This document shows positions 31,022 to 40,899 of a stretch of 64,000 bases of DNA, piece after piece; the first letter of the stretch is position 1, and every line of letters begins with the position of its first letter. A model generated the notes under the pieces. That model did not search any database. It was not told where the DNA came from and saw only the letters and a list, made by a program, of their open reading frames with translations. The DNA is from Proteus cibi (GTDB lineage: Bacteria; Pseudomonadota; Gammaproteobacteria; Enterobacterales; Enterobacteriaceae), in contig NZ_PENW01000011.1 of the NCBI RefSeq assembly GCF_003144405.1, positions 66,820 to 130,819 of the forward strand. The letters are read 5' to 3'. Position numbers and translations under genes: made by a program.

Positions 31022-32671
31022 ATGAAAAAAATATTAGGAAGTGCTTATCTTGCACTTATTCTTATTGCCTCATTTTTTATTGTTTTTGAGAAAGCAACGT
31101 TTATTTATACTGCACTTCTTTCAGTCGGTGCTTATTTTATTCTTTTTTCTCTTTGCTTTATTTTATCTGCTCGTGTTTTATTTTCGGCTATTACCACTGG
31201 CACACTCTTCCTGATAACTAAGTTTATTAACCAACTTAAAGTCCATTACTACAAAGAAACATTAATGTTTTCTGACTTTGACTTGGCTTTTGATAGCTCT
31301 AATTTAGGGACATTAAGTCATTATTGGGAAGCCGGTATTGCATTGATTGCGATGCTAATATGGCTTCTTTTCAATATGTCTATCGCTTGGCATTTTTCCA
31401 AAAAATCGCGCCCCAGCGTGCGTATAAGTAGCTTACTCTTAATGGTCATTGGGTTTACCACAATCCATTTCACCGTAGAAAAATGGCAAGCGGAATGGGA
31501 AGGTACTCTTCCGGGAGGACGAGGTACAGTGACTAATTTAATTATGTCTGGCTACCAAACGGCTTATCACCCTCCTTATTTCAATGAAAATGCGGATTAC
31601 TTCCTTGAACAAGCGGATAAAACCGTATTGCCAGAAACACAGACTGACATAAAACCTGATATTGTCGTTTTATTACAAGAATCAACGGTTAATCCTCATA
31701 TTTATCAATTTGATACAGATGTTGCACTGCCTGATTTATTTATGTTCCAAAAAGATGAAGGGGTCAGTGCGCAAAGTCCTTTACGTGTACAAACCTTTGG
31801 CGGTGGTACTTGGCTTTCTGAGTTTTCTATATTAACAGGATTAAATACGGATGATTTTGGTGCGCGTAAAAACTCCGTATTCTATTTTGTTGTCGATAAT
31901 CTTAATGAGAGTTTATTCCGCCAACTAAAAGCTGAAGGTTATTACACTGTTTTACTCACGCCATTTAATCGCAGTGCTTACCATGCAGGTTACGCTTATG
32001 AAAAAATGGGAATTGATGAAATCATTCAACCTCAAGAGCTTGGCTACCCAGGAACATTAGAGGAAAATCTCTGGAAGATATCGACGGTCGATATGCTGGG
32101 TTATGTTGAAGAGATACTGAAAAAGCGCACTGATAAGCCGCTGTTTATATTCTCATTAACCATGTATGAGCATGGTCCTTATGATGAATCACACCGAGAT
32201 ATGTATCAAATTACAGGTCATACAGAAAGCAGTAATGCACCAGGTAAATTTAGCCACTATATGGAAAAGATCATCACCAGTGATCCGGCTATTAAAGATT
32301 TCTCTCATTTCGTTGCACAAAGAGAAAAACCGACGATGTTCCTCTATTTTGGTGATCATCAACCCAATATTGAGCTAAAAAATTATCAGTCACCTTTTAA
32401 TAACCCTGCGTATATTACTCAGTTCACTTTAAGAGATAATTTATCGCAAGGTACACCAATAACAACGTGGGAGTTAACTGATATTAGCTTCTTAGGTGGC
32501 ATGATCTTAGAACGTGCTCGTTTGCCATTATCTCCTTTCTACAAAGCAAACATTCAAATGCGCCATTTATGTGAAGGTAAATTGAATGACTGTGAAGACG
32601 AAAAATTAGTTAACAGTTATAAAAATTATATCTATGACAAACTGAAAGTCGCTGGTAGTACAGATAATTAA
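31022..32671 (+). CDS. LtaS-like membrane sulfatase-fold phosphotransferase
   Basis: The 549-residue product has several N-terminal membrane helices (about residues 5-25, 30-50, 52-72, 105-125, 136-150) and a periplasmic sulfatase-fold domain from about residue 210. The metal-site Glu220 (VVLLQES) and the likely catalytic Thr263 in FGGGTWLSEF match LTA synthase-type phosphoglycerol/phosphoethanolamine transferases; YFGDHQPN near the end supplies further metal ligands. It probably moves a phospholipid-derived group onto a surface glycan. The acceptor is unknown. GGAAGAG precedes the ATG. The gene is monocistronic. Confidence 0.82.
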   Translation: MKKILGSAYLALILIASFFIVFEKATFIYTALLSVGAYFILFSLCFILSARVLFSAITTGTLFLITKFINQLKVHYYKETLMFSDFDLAFDSSNLGTLSHYWEAGIALIAMLIWLLFNMSIAWHFSKKSRPSVRISSLLLMVIGFTTIHFTVEKWQAEWEGTLPGGRGTVTNLIMSGYQTAYHPPYFNENADYFLEQADKTVLPETQTDIKPDIVVLLQESTVNPHIYQFDTDVALPDLFMFQKDEGVSAQSPLRVQTFGGGTWLSEFSILTGLNTDDFGARKNSVFYFVVDNLNESLFRQLKAEGYYTVLLTPFNRSAYHAGYAYEKMGIDEIIQPQELGYPGTLEENLWKISTVDMLGYVEEILKKRTDKPLFIFSLTMYEHGPYDESHRDMYQITGHTESSNAPGKFSHYMEKIITSDPAIKDFSHFVAQREKPTMFLYFGDHQPNIELKNYQSPFNNPAYITQFTLRDNLSQGTPITTWELTDISFLGGMILERARLPLSPFYKANIQMRHLCEGKLNDCEDEKLVNSYKNYIYDKLKVAGSTDN

Positions 32672-32732
32672 ATTTTTATTACTTGCATAAAAGATGATCG
32701 GGATGATAAATCCCAAAAGATAGGTAGTATCA

Positions 32733-32766
32733 AAAAAGAGGCTAAAGATTTAGTCTCTTTTTTAAT
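32733..32766. terminator. Bidirectional terminator
   Basis: A hairpin built from AAAAGAGGCTAAA and TTTAGTCTCTTTT (one G-T pair) has A-runs on the left and T-runs on the right, so it can serve both the phosphotransferase gene and the convergent Mop gene. Confidence 0.85.
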
Positions 32767-32786
32767 TTCAAGACATAAACGTACAA

Positions 32787-33215
32787 TTACTTGCGTGTTG
32801 CCACAATCACACTTGATGCTTTCACTAGTGCTAAAATGTCACTACCTTTTGCCAGTTTCATTTCTTGTAGACTTTCATTTGTAATAACAGCAGTAAGCTC
32901 TAAGCCTTTAGCGGTTTCTAAGTGAACAGTGGCGTTCACCGCACCTTGTACAATTTGAGTCACTTTACCTGCAAATTGGTTACGTGCAGAGAAATTTAAA
33001 CCACTATCAGGCAGTGCTAATACAACCCATGGTGCTTTAATAATGGCGATTGCTTCGCCCTCTTTTTTGATCTTTAAACTGTCACAACTCTCTTTAGTAA
33101 TAATTGTGGCAAGTTTTTCACCATGTGCTAAAGATAAAATGACTTCGCTATTAACGGCACCTTCAATAATATCAACAACTTTACCGACTAACTGATTGCG
33201 TGCTGAAACTTTCAT
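32787..33215 (-). CDS. Tandem Mop (TOBE) domain molybdate-binding protein
   Basis: The 142-residue product is two Mop/TOBE repeats in tandem (about residues 3-67 and 74-140), each starting SARNQ-(L/F)-x-GKV and ending in an Ala-rich hydrophobic strand. Such proteins bind molybdate or tungstate and may store it in the cytoplasm. No DNA-binding domain is present, so it is not ModE. It sits a few kilobases from the molybdenum enzyme genes fdoGHI, although on the other strand, which is a sensible location. Storage function is inferred from the family. Confidence 0.88.
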   Translation of the reverse strand: MKVSARNQLVGKVVDIIEGAVNSEVILSLAHGEKLATIITKESCDSLKIKKEGEAIAIIKAPWVVLALPDSGLNFSARNQFAGKVTQIVQGAVNATVHLETAKGLELTAVITNESLQEMKLAKGSDILALVKASSVIVATRK

Positions 33216-33504
33216 TTATCCACCTCTACTATTGATGAAAATTTATATTAATAACACTATTAAGTTATTGGGATAACTTTAGCATAAGTATCATTAAATA
33301 AATTACTCTTAGATCATAGATTAAAATTTAACTATTATTAAAAAATATAGCGTTATAAAGAAATAGAGATAACAAATTAAAATTCACTCATTAAAATAAT
33401 TAATTCAGTAAGTTATATTTTCAACACTATCGATATAAATAAAATAGATAACTTAATGCCTCTCTATATTAAGAGGAATTTAAGCTATCTATCATTCAAT
33501 ATAC
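33216..33504. other. AT-rich gap with the cellulose operon's terminator
   Basis: The part next to the Mop gene is its promoter region; no coding frame is present. On the minus strand, after bcsZ, AGATAGCTTA/TAAGTTATCT with an inner CCTCT/AGAGG stem (about 33447-33490) forms a long imperfect hairpin followed by ATTTTATTT, which is a plausible terminator for the bcs operon. Confidence 0.5.
33446..33490 (-). terminator. Probable terminator of the cellulose operon
   Basis: A two-part hairpin (outer AGATAGCTTA/TAAGTTATCT with a mismatch, inner CTCTT/AAGAG-type stem) lies 15 bases after bcsZ on the minus strand and is followed by ATTTTATTT. Confidence 0.6.
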
Positions 33505-34533
33505 TTATTGTCTATTCTGAGCAAATGCCGCTAATAAATGTAAAGCCGAAGAGTAATAATCTGTATCTTTACTTAAATCGACATCTTCAATAGGCGTATT
33601 CATTGTTAAATCTCTCACTGCCATCATACCAGGAGTAAGGTTATATTCAGCGCGTTCTTGTGCATCAATACTTACCCAAGCAGGGGTTTTATAACGATCA
33701 AATTGCTGCCAATACTGCACAAAAGGTTGTAATGCTAATTCATCATGTGCCCAAGCTAAATAAAGCGGAATGCGTATTGCATCAAAGCTAAATCGTGCTG
33801 GCCATTTCTCACTGGGCTCTATCTTTCCATCAGGAAACAAACTTACCCAATCTGAGGGTAATTGATATTCACCAAATCGCATATTTCTAAGTAAAGACTG
33901 ACTATCATTAATTAACTCTTTCCAACGAATATCTTTACTCGTGCGGTAAAAATCTTTCCATGCAGGAAAAATAAAATAAGATGGGTTAATAATAATTTCT
34001 TCTGACGTTTTAAAGCCATTAATACCGGGTAAAAGTACAGTATAGTTTTTTGCCTTAACTAACGTATGTTCCAAAATAGCGTGTTGAATAGAATCTGAAG
34101 CTGAAAGATAACTTTCATCATTCCATTTTTCACCCGCTTTTAATAATGCCCATGCAATTAAGATATCACCATCTGTTGCATTATTAGGATCAGGGGTGTG
34201 TTCACTGTTTTCAGGCTCATAACGCCATTTAAATAAACCTAAATCACCACGATAAAGAGAGGCCGCTGTCCAACGCCATAACTGATTAAATGTTTCATGA
34301 TCATCACTCATCACCGCCATTAACATGCCATAACCTTGACCTTCAGAGTGTGAAATATTTTTGTTAGCGCTGTCTATAACTCGCCCGTCTTCCTTAATAT
34401 AGCGCTCTTTAAACTGTTGCCATCCTATTTGAGTATCTGCTGCCTGTATTGAAGGCGAAACCATAAGCAACAAACCTAAAATAAAAAATGTAGAAAATAG
34501 ATAATTACAACGAGATAAGTGCCTAAAAGACAT
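33505..34533 (-). CDS. bcsZ: Periplasmic cellulase BcsZ (glycoside hydrolase family 8)
   Basis: BcsZ is an endo-beta-1,4-glucanase that trims nascent cellulose in the periplasm and is needed for normal polymer export. The 342-residue product has a signal peptide (about residues 1-31, ending SIQA-A), the GH8 catalytic-acid region SEGQGYGMLMAVMSDD, the LFKWRYEP and ATDGDILIAWALLKAG blocks, and a C-terminal DTDYYSSALHLLAAFA. It is the last gene of the minus-strand cellulose operon, unlike E. coli where bcsZ lies between bcsB and bcsC. Confidence 0.93.
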   Translation of the reverse strand: MSFRHLSRCNYLFSTFFILGLLLMVSPSIQAADTQIGWQQFKERYIKEDGRVIDSANKNISHSEGQGYGMLMAVMSDDHETFNQLWRWTAASLYRGDLGLFKWRYEPENSEHTPDPNNATDGDILIAWALLKAGEKWNDESYLSASDSIQHAILEHTLVKAKNYTVLLPGINGFKTSEEIIINPSYFIFPAWKDFYRTSKDIRWKELINDSQSLLRNMRFGEYQLPSDWVSLFPDGKIEPSEKWPARFSFDAIRIPLYLAWAHDELALQPFVQYWQQFDRYKTPAWVSIDAQERAEYNLTPGMMAVRDLTMNTPIEDVDLSKDTDYYSSALHLLAAFAQNRQ

Positions 34534-34553
34534 TGCCTTTCTCTCCTGCTATT

Positions 34554-34580
34554 GCCGACCGTTATCTTATTTCGGTCGGC
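34554..34580 (-). promoter_or_regulatory. Hairpin between galU and bcsZ
   Basis: A perfect GC-rich 8-bp stem GCCGACCG/CGGTCGGC (34554-34561 with 34573-34580) lies in the galU-bcsZ gap and is GC-rich compared with its surroundings. No T-run follows on the minus strand, so it is more likely an mRNA stability or processing element than a terminator. Confidence 0.5.
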
Positions 34581-34606
34581 ATATTGCATATTATTTCAAT
34601 ATAAAC

Positions 34607-35566
34607 TCAAAAGATAGCAACTATCTTTTGTGCTTCACTGACTTCATCTTCTTCTATGACTTCTGTTTTGGGTAACAATGTTTTTTCACAAAAGTCCTGC
34701 ATCCAAGAAGTAAATTCTTCTTTTAACGCAGAATTATGTAGACCATATTCAACAAAGGCTTTCATATACCCTAGCTTATTACCACAGTCATGTGATTTAC
34801 CTACTAAGGTATATGCTTCAGCAACTTCTTTTTTCAATAATAAATCAATCGCATCTGTTAATTGAATTTCTCCACCAACACCAGCAGGTAGACCATCTAA
34901 TAATTCCCAGATAGCTTCAGAAAAAACATAACGACCAACAACAGAAAGATTAGAAGGTGCATCTTCAGGATTTGGTTTTTCTACGATACGACGAATAGGT
35001 GCCCAATTACCTTGAGGACAGAAAACACCTTCACAATCTACAACACCATATTGTTGCACTTGGCTCATTGGCACAGGTTCAACCATAATTTGGCTACGTT
35101 CTGTTTTTTCAAAACGTTTTATCATTGCTGATAAATTATCATGTTTAGGATCGCAATAATGCGCATTTAATAAAACATCCGGCAATAAAACAATAAATGG
35201 ATTATTGCCAATAACTGGACGCGCACAGCAAATTGCATGGCCTAAACCTAAAGCATGACCTTGGCGAATTTGGACAATCTTGACATTGTCAGGACAAATT
35301 GAACGCACTTCTTCTAATAATTTATTTTTAATACGCTGTTCCAGCATATTTTCTAATTCAAAGCTGGTATCAAAATGGTCAGCAATTGAATTTTTGGAAG
35401 AGTGAGTAACTAAAATAATTTCCTCAACACCAGCCTGAGCACACTCTTCAACAATATATTGAATTAAAGGGCGATCAACAATAGGCAGCATTTCTTTAGG
35501 AATTGATTTCGTTGCAGGTAACATACGAGTACCTAATCCAGCAACAGGGATAACCGCTTTCATCAT
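34607..35566 (-). CDS. galU: UTP-glucose-1-phosphate uridylyltransferase (GalU type) inside the cellulose operon
   Basis: GalU makes UDP-glucose, the substrate of cellulose synthase, from UTP and glucose-1-phosphate. The 319-residue product has the nucleotidyltransferase signature [25 protein letters not shown] at its start and the EKP and GEIQLTDAI blocks. A second galU elsewhere in the genome is likely, since this copy sits between a diguanylate cyclase and bcsZ. Start codon and length match the family (about 300). Dedicated precursor supply to BcsA is inferred from position. Confidence 0.92.
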   Translation of the reverse strand: MMKAVIPVAGLGTRMLPATKSIPKEMLPIVDRPLIQYIVEECAQAGVEEIILVTHSSKNSIADHFDTSFELENMLEQRIKNKLLEEVRSICPDNVKIVQIRQGHALGLGHAICCARPVIGNNPFIVLLPDVLLNAHYCDPKHDNLSAMIKRFEKTERSQIMVEPVPMSQVQQYGVVDCEGVFCPQGNWAPIRRIVEKPNPEDAPSNLSVVGRYVFSEAIWELLDGLPAGVGGEIQLTDAIDLLLKKEVAEAYTLVGKSHDCGNKLGYMKAFVEYGLHNSALKEEFTSWMQDFCEKTLLPKTEVIEEDEVSEAQKIVAIF

Positions 35567-35748
35567 AATAAAATCCTCTAATAAATATTTATCTAAAACT
35601 AATATTTAGTATTATTTTAAATTTACTCTTATATTTCATCAGGAATGCTAGATATATTTTAAAAACAGTTACCTCCCTCTTCGTTAAAAAGAGATAATGT
35701 TATTTTTATATATCTTTATTTAAAAAAACTTTATTTAAATACTTCTAT

Positions 35749-36660
35749 TTAAAACCCAGAATAAAACCCATATTTATTACCACCCATTTCTTTTATAGAA
35801 TAAAGTGTTTTATCTGCAGATTTTAATAATTCAGATAATGTTTTTCCGTCTTTAGGATATTCAGCAATACCTAAACTAATTGAAGGGGTTAACATAAAAT
35901 CCGAATTAATATTGATGGGCTTTTCCATTGATTTCCAAAGTGATTCTATTATTTCTAACAAAATGATAGAACAAGAACGTAATCCTTTAGGGAAAAGCAC
36001 AGCAAACTCATCACCACCAAGTCGTCCACAATAAACTTCATTATTTTCTAATTGCGACAACCGTTTTGATATTTCACACAATACTGTATCGCCTGCATGA
36101 TGCCCAAATTTATCGTTAATAGATTTGAATTTATCGCAATCTATAATACCAAGGCAAAATGAAGAAGGTTGTGAAATATTTAATCGTTCATTTTCAATTT
36201 TTTCAACGATACTTAATCGATTAGATATTCCAGTTAATGAATCAATATAACTTTTATTAAATAATTCATTTCTTAGCTCTACTTTATCAGTAATATCCAA
36301 GCTAATAAATACATAATGAGAAATTAAATTATCTTCATCAAACACAGGAATAATACTAATATCTTCCCATATAGCTTGTTGTGTATCGTTATTTCTTTTG
36401 GCTTCTAATCGATATACTCCCTTATTATCATTATTACCATTCACACAACAATTGATTTGATTTTCATCAATCAAATTAAATAAGCTGTATTTTTTACCTT
36501 TTATATTTTCAAAGTGAACATTATTAAATTCACAATATTTTTCATTTGCATAAATAATGATGCCATTAATGTCTGTTACTAACATCATAAAGACATTATT
36601 AGTAAATTGCTTTATTAATAAGCATTTAGAATTATCATCATTAAATATCATTTCATTCAT
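35749..36660 (-). CDS. Cytosolic PAS-GGDEF diguanylate cyclase in the cellulose operon
   Basis: The 303-residue product has an N-terminal PAS domain (about 15-130) followed by a GGDEF domain from about 138. The active-site motif is GGDEF at 215-219 in CGRLGGDEFAV, with DxLT (SLTG), D174, N182 and D191 also in place, so it should make c-di-GMP. The RxxD product-inhibition site is absent: the residues just before are NNEV. No signal peptide or membrane segment is seen. c-di-GMP binds the PilZ domain of BcsA and activates cellulose synthesis, so the gene gives the operon its own activator. It lies 39 bases after bcsD. Confidence 0.9.
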   Translation of the reverse strand: MNEMIFNDDNSKCLLIKQFTNNVFMMLVTDINGIIIYANEKYCEFNNVHFENIKGKKYSLFNLIDENQINCCVNGNNDNKGVYRLEAKRNNDTQQAIWEDISIIPVFDEDNLISHYVFISLDITDKVELRNELFNKSYIDSLTGISNRLSIVEKIENERLNISQPSSFCLGIIDCDKFKSINDKFGHHAGDTVLCEISKRLSQLENNEVYCGRLGGDEFAVLFPKGLRSCSIILLEIIESLWKSMEKPININSDFMLTPSISLGIAEYPKDGKTLSELLKSADKTLYSIKEMGGNKYGFYSGF

Positions 36661-36699
36661 TTTTGACCTCCTATGCTCATCAATAAAGCATATATATTA

Positions 36700-37170
36700 T
36701 TATTCGGCTGATGAGTTATGTGCATAGCGGAAAATAAAGACATCTTTTGCGTCAGTAGATTGGCGATGTACTTGCATTTTGGCATTACCACCTTGATTCG
36801 TTAACCAGCCTTCATACAACCCTTCTAAAACACCCGCACTTGCAACACGCCACTGAGCATCATCTTGGCTTTGCGTAAAATGAGGCCATGCACAATGAAC
36901 CAGTAAAAGTTCACTCATTGCAGGAGATATCGTGACAAAACCCCATTTAAATAGCGTTAATACACGATTAATATGTGATTCAAGTAATTGAATATTTTCG
37001 CTTTCAGGTAAAGGATAACGTAATGCAATATCTTTACCGATATTCCTTAATTTATTTCCCGCAGTAGAAATATCATTGTCATTTAAAATTTGAAAAAATA
37101 ATAATTGAGTTAGATCTTGCCAGCCACTTTCAAAAGGTAATTGTAAGATATCACTGTCATGCTTATTCAT
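36700..37170 (-). CDS. bcsD: Cellulose synthase subunit D
   Basis: BcsD is a periplasmic octamer-forming subunit that helps bundle cellulose chains; it marks type I cellulose operons such as those of Komagataeibacter and Dickeya. The 156-residue product starts MNKHDSDILQLPFESGWQDL and has the family block EGLYEGWLTNQGGN near the end. It has no signal peptide, as is usual for BcsD. It follows bcsC at 15 bases. Confidence 0.88.
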   Translation of the reverse strand: MNKHDSDILQLPFESGWQDLTQLLFFQILNDNDISTAGNKLRNIGKDIALRYPLPESENIQLLESHINRVLTLFKWGFVTISPAMSELLLVHCAWPHFTQSQDDAQWRVASAGVLEGLYEGWLTNQGGNAKMQVHRQSTDAKDVFIFRYAHNSSAE

Positions 37171-37185
37171 TATTTGTCTCCTTAA

Positions 37186-40100
37186 TTATTTAGACAGGAA
37201 GTCTGGGGTATATTTTAAGTGTAACCACATATTATCTTCAGCATAATCACCCGATGTATCATGCGATAAGCTGACACCTAACTCGGTTTCTTTGTTTAAA
37301 TAATATTTCGCGTCTAAACCTAATCTGTAAGTGAAATTTGTTTCGTCTTGTTCTTCGTACTGAGATTTAATACGAGGATCGCTCGCATTCTTTTTATTTA
37401 ATGCGTTTTGCATATAACCATGTGTTGGGAAATAATCACTGCCTTTTTGTTTGTAACTTTGTATCCCTATTGCACCATTTAATGAGACTTCACCTTTTTC
37501 AAAACGACGGGTATAAGCAACAGGCAATGAAACAGACACATAATCTTGTGGACTAAAGTAACCACCGTGTCCTAATGAGAAGTAGTTTTGGTTATTTCTA
37601 AAGTTCATATAATCAACATGTACACCAGCTTTTACTTCTTGTTGATCATCTTTATAGAACTTAGCATACGAACCAATCCACGCTTTCACTTCATCATTAC
37701 TCGCAACACTTTTACCTTCGTAGTTATAGAAACCACCACCAGCATAAGCCCCAATTTTTCCATCATCCCAAGCATATTGAACTTTAGCGCCGTTACGCGT
37801 TACACGCCCCCAACTTTCGCCTGTCATTGGATCAGTACGCCCCATATAAGAAAGTAGACTATCTTTTATGGCTCTGCGCTCTGCAGTCAGTGTTAATTGC
37901 CCATTTTGACTAATTTGAGGTGAATATGTGATGCCACCAACAACCGTTGCGGTATCTTTACCTAATGGCGTTGAACCCACATCAAAGCTGACATCCTTGT
38001 CTGATAAACGCAGTCCTAATTCAACACCAGAAGCACGTTGACTGCCTGCTTCATCGGCATTAATTTTGTTTTTCTCATCATGGTTATCGCTATTTTTAGC
38101 AAAACGTTCAGCATGTTGAAGCTGACCTGTACCAAAACGGTTTGCTCTTTCTCCTGAAACCGAACCACTTGTCATCGAAATGGGGTTAACACTAAATTCC
38201 CAACGAAATTCCTCACCAGGTACACTTGAAATACTGATTGGTGCTGAAATTTCAGTGACGTTAGATAATCCTTTATCACCATTACGATGACGTATAGCCA
38301 CACCACCTTGTACCCAAGGTGAGACTTTCTCTTCTAGTTCACGAATAGAACGTTGAACCGATGCCATCTCTTTGCGTTCATAGAGAGAACTCGCAATAGC
38401 AGGATTGTCACTTTCTCCTAATGCACTTAATTGACCCGCTGAGGTTTTTAATGTGTTATCACTGTTTTGCCATTGCGCACTACGCAGTAATGTTAATGCT
38501 TTTCGATTCTCACCATTTAATTGCGCAATTTGTGCAGCCTGTAATAAATAAGCGGGTTGTGAAGATGAAGGTATTTGTTGCAATAACTGTTGTGCTTTTC
38601 TTCCATCTTTTTGTGCTAATGCCACTTCGATTTGAGCTTGGATTAATTTGCTATCTTTTCCTTGCTCTTTCTCTAAATAAGAAAGAATTTTGTTTGATTG
38701 TTCAGGCATTGATTGGGCTAAATAAACTCGACTTAATGCCATTAATAAATCAGGTTCATTTGGCGATGTTTTTAAAGCAACCACTAACGTGTCGTAAGCC
38801 GCTTTAATTTCACCTTTTTCACGTAAGCTATCTGCTTGCGCAACCTTAGTGGCAACTTCTAAGCGCTTTTTCTCAACAATCGGCGTTTCTTGTTGTAACG
38901 CGGGATCATTAATCAAGCTAGATGCCTGTGTATAACGACCTAACTCATTGAGAACATTGATATGACCAGCGTAATTACCTATCGAGCCTTTAGTGCCTTT
39001 TGCAATATCACTTTCGACTAATTGCAATGCCTCATCGTTTAATCCACTGTTAACTAGTTTTTCTGCTAATTCCCCCACATCATTTGGATAATCAGCAACT
39101 TGATTAATTAATGGTCGTAAAATATTCCGCATTGCAACAAGGTTTCCTGCCTGACGATAATGGTCAGCTTGCGCAAGTTGGCGATGAAAGCGAGCACGCT
39201 GCAATAGCTCTTTCTCAGCTTCGGTTTGTTGATTATGGCGACTGAGTAAGTTAAAAACTTTATCCCACTCTTTTTGCTCAACATAAAACAGGGATGCCAC
39301 ATAATCAGAATCTCTCGTTCTACGGTTTTGTAGCTGTAAAATGATGTTTTTTGCACCAGCACTGTCACCATCAGCAGCCATTAGGCGTGCTAAATCAAGG
39401 TAAACCCAGTTATTTTGTGGGTTTTTACGCTGCGCTTGCAAAAGCCATTGTCTTGCTTGAACACGATTACCATTTTCTAACGCTTTTTGTGCTTCACGAC
39501 GTAATTTCTCAGAAGGATCTGTATTCGCGGTAAGTTTTTGACGCAAAGAAGCAGATTGTTGAGCCAGTAATTGTTCTGCTTTCGTATTCTGCCCTTCCTG
39601 AACTAATAAATAGTAATAAGCAGAAATCACTTTTTCATTATGGCTGTTTTGCTGATAAAGCCCTGATAACAATTGGTGAGCAGCAGGTAAATTACCTTGT
39701 TTTCGTAATAAGTCAGCTTGTAATAAGTTAGCAGACAATCCTTTTTCACCTGAAGCCCCCGTTAATGGTGTTAATTGATCAAGAGCTTGTTGGATATTTC
39801 CTTGTTTAGCACGTTGTTGTGCACTACGTAATTGCGCATAAAAACCCGCATCTTCCGCTTGTTGCTTCCATTTACTGCCTTGTTCACCACCTGATTGCGC
39901 AGCTTGGTTTAATAAACGCTGACCTGTCGTTAAATCACCTGAACGTAATGCGATATAACCTAAACCGGCTAAAGCTTGCGCATCATTGTTATCTGCCGCT
40001 AAAGCTTGTTTGAAATAACCTTCAGCTTCTTTCAATTTACCTTTATTTAATGCGGTATAGCCTGCTTGGCGTGCATTACCTTGAATAGCACCTTGGAAAT

Positions 40101-40887
40101 GCTCTGCAACCGCTTTATCATTCGGGTTTGCTTGCAAATAGGTTTTATATAGAACGTCATCATCAGGACGAACATTCAGCCATAACAGCGCTTGGCGCAT
40201 ACCTTTTTTGGCTGACTCATCACCCGAGATATTACCTAAAATAGTTATACCTTCACGGCGAGTCTCTTCGTTATACGTTAGCGTTAATCCTAATGCTTTT
40301 TGCGTTTCTTTATTGTCAGGCATTGCTGCAGCACGTTGCTTTAATCCCGTAATAGCTTGAGGCAACATTGCAGGTACACCCGCCATGGTTTGATAATATT
40401 CTAACGCCAGTGTTTCTGGTGGCTCACTGCTAACAAATAAACGTTGATACGCTTTTATCGCTTCTTCATGTTGTCCTTTCTTGGCTAATTCTCTGGCATA
40501 TCCTAATTGTTGTTCACTAAATTGTGATGATCGGATGTTTTTTAATCCTTCAATTCGTGGATCTTGCGGTGCAATTTGCGCAAGTTTTTCTCGCCAATAC
40601 GTTGCTTGTTTTTCATTACCTTGTTGTGCCGTAAAAAATGCCATTAAATACAGCGCATCCTGATTATTACTTTCCATAATTAGGACTTTTTGCAGTGCTT
40701 CTACAGCACGTTCATCGTGTGCTCTACCGTGCCAATAATTTGCTTGTTCAATAAGCGAACTGACAATATTTGGATCAGTTGCTGTTGTATTTGCCTCAAC
40801 TGCCGTTGCTTGTACTTGACTTGAAGCCCCGAGAATGCAACCGGCATAGATGACTTTAACGATGGTATTAAGTGCATGATTTTTCAT
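37186..40887 (-). CDS. bcsC: Cellulose synthase outer-membrane secretion protein BcsC
   Basis: BcsC forms the outer-membrane pore for cellulose, with a periplasmic TPR scaffold. The 1233-residue product has a signal peptide (about 1-28, ending VQA-T), many TPR repeats from about 45 to 870 (for example DAQALAGLGYIALRSGDLTTG), and a C-terminal beta-barrel from about 880 starting KVSPWVQGGVAIRHRNG. It is longer than E. coli BcsC (1157 residues). It is 12 bases after bcsB on the minus strand. Confidence 0.95.
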   Translation of the reverse strand: MKNHALNTIVKVIYAGCILGASSQVQATAVEANTTATDPNIVSSLIEQANYWHGRAHDERAVEALQKVLIMESNNQDALYLMAFFTAQQGNEKQATYWREKLAQIAPQDPRIEGLKNIRSSQFSEQQLGYARELAKKGQHEEAIKAYQRLFVSSEPPETLALEYYQTMAGVPAMLPQAITGLKQRAAAMPDNKETQKALGLTLTYNEETRREGITILGNISGDESAKKGMRQALLWLNVRPDDDVLYKTYLQANPNDKAVAEHFQGAIQGNARQAGYTALNKGKLKEAEGYFKQALAADNNDAQALAGLGYIALRSGDLTTGQRLLNQAAQSGGEQGSKWKQQAEDAGFYAQLRSAQQRAKQGNIQQALDQLTPLTGASGEKGLSANLLQADLLRKQGNLPAAHQLLSGLYQQNSHNEKVISAYYYLLVQEGQNTKAEQLLAQQSASLRQKLTANTDPSEKLRREAQKALENGNRVQARQWLLQAQRKNPQNNWVYLDLARLMAADGDSAGAKNIILQLQNRRTRDSDYVASLFYVEQKEWDKVFNLLSRHNQQTEAEKELLQRARFHRQLAQADHYRQAGNLVAMRNILRPLINQVADYPNDVGELAEKLVNSGLNDEALQLVESDIAKGTKGSIGNYAGHINVLNELGRYTQASSLINDPALQQETPIVEKKRLEVATKVAQADSLREKGEIKAAYDTLVVALKTSPNEPDLLMALSRVYLAQSMPEQSNKILSYLEKEQGKDSKLIQAQIEVALAQKDGRKAQQLLQQIPSSSQPAYLLQAAQIAQLNGENRKALTLLRSAQWQNSDNTLKTSAGQLSALGESDNPAIASSLYERKEMASVQRSIRELEEKVSPWVQGGVAIRHRNGDKGLSNVTEISAPISISSVPGEEFRWEFSVNPISMTSGSVSGERANRFGTGQLQHAERFAKNSDNHDEKNKINADEAGSQRASGVELGLRLSDKDVSFDVGSTPLGKDTATVVGGITYSPQISQNGQLTLTAERRAIKDSLLSYMGRTDPMTGESWGRVTRNGAKVQYAWDDGKIGAYAGGGFYNYEGKSVASNDEVKAWIGSYAKFYKDDQQEVKAGVHVDYMNFRNNQNYFSLGHGGYFSPQDYVSVSLPVAYTRRFEKGEVSLNGAIGIQSYKQKGSDYFPTHGYMQNALNKKNASDPRIKSQYEEQDETNFTYRLGLDAKYYLNKETELGVSLSHDTSGDYAEDNMWLHLKYTPDFLSK

Positions 40888-40899
40888 CTTATATCCCCC

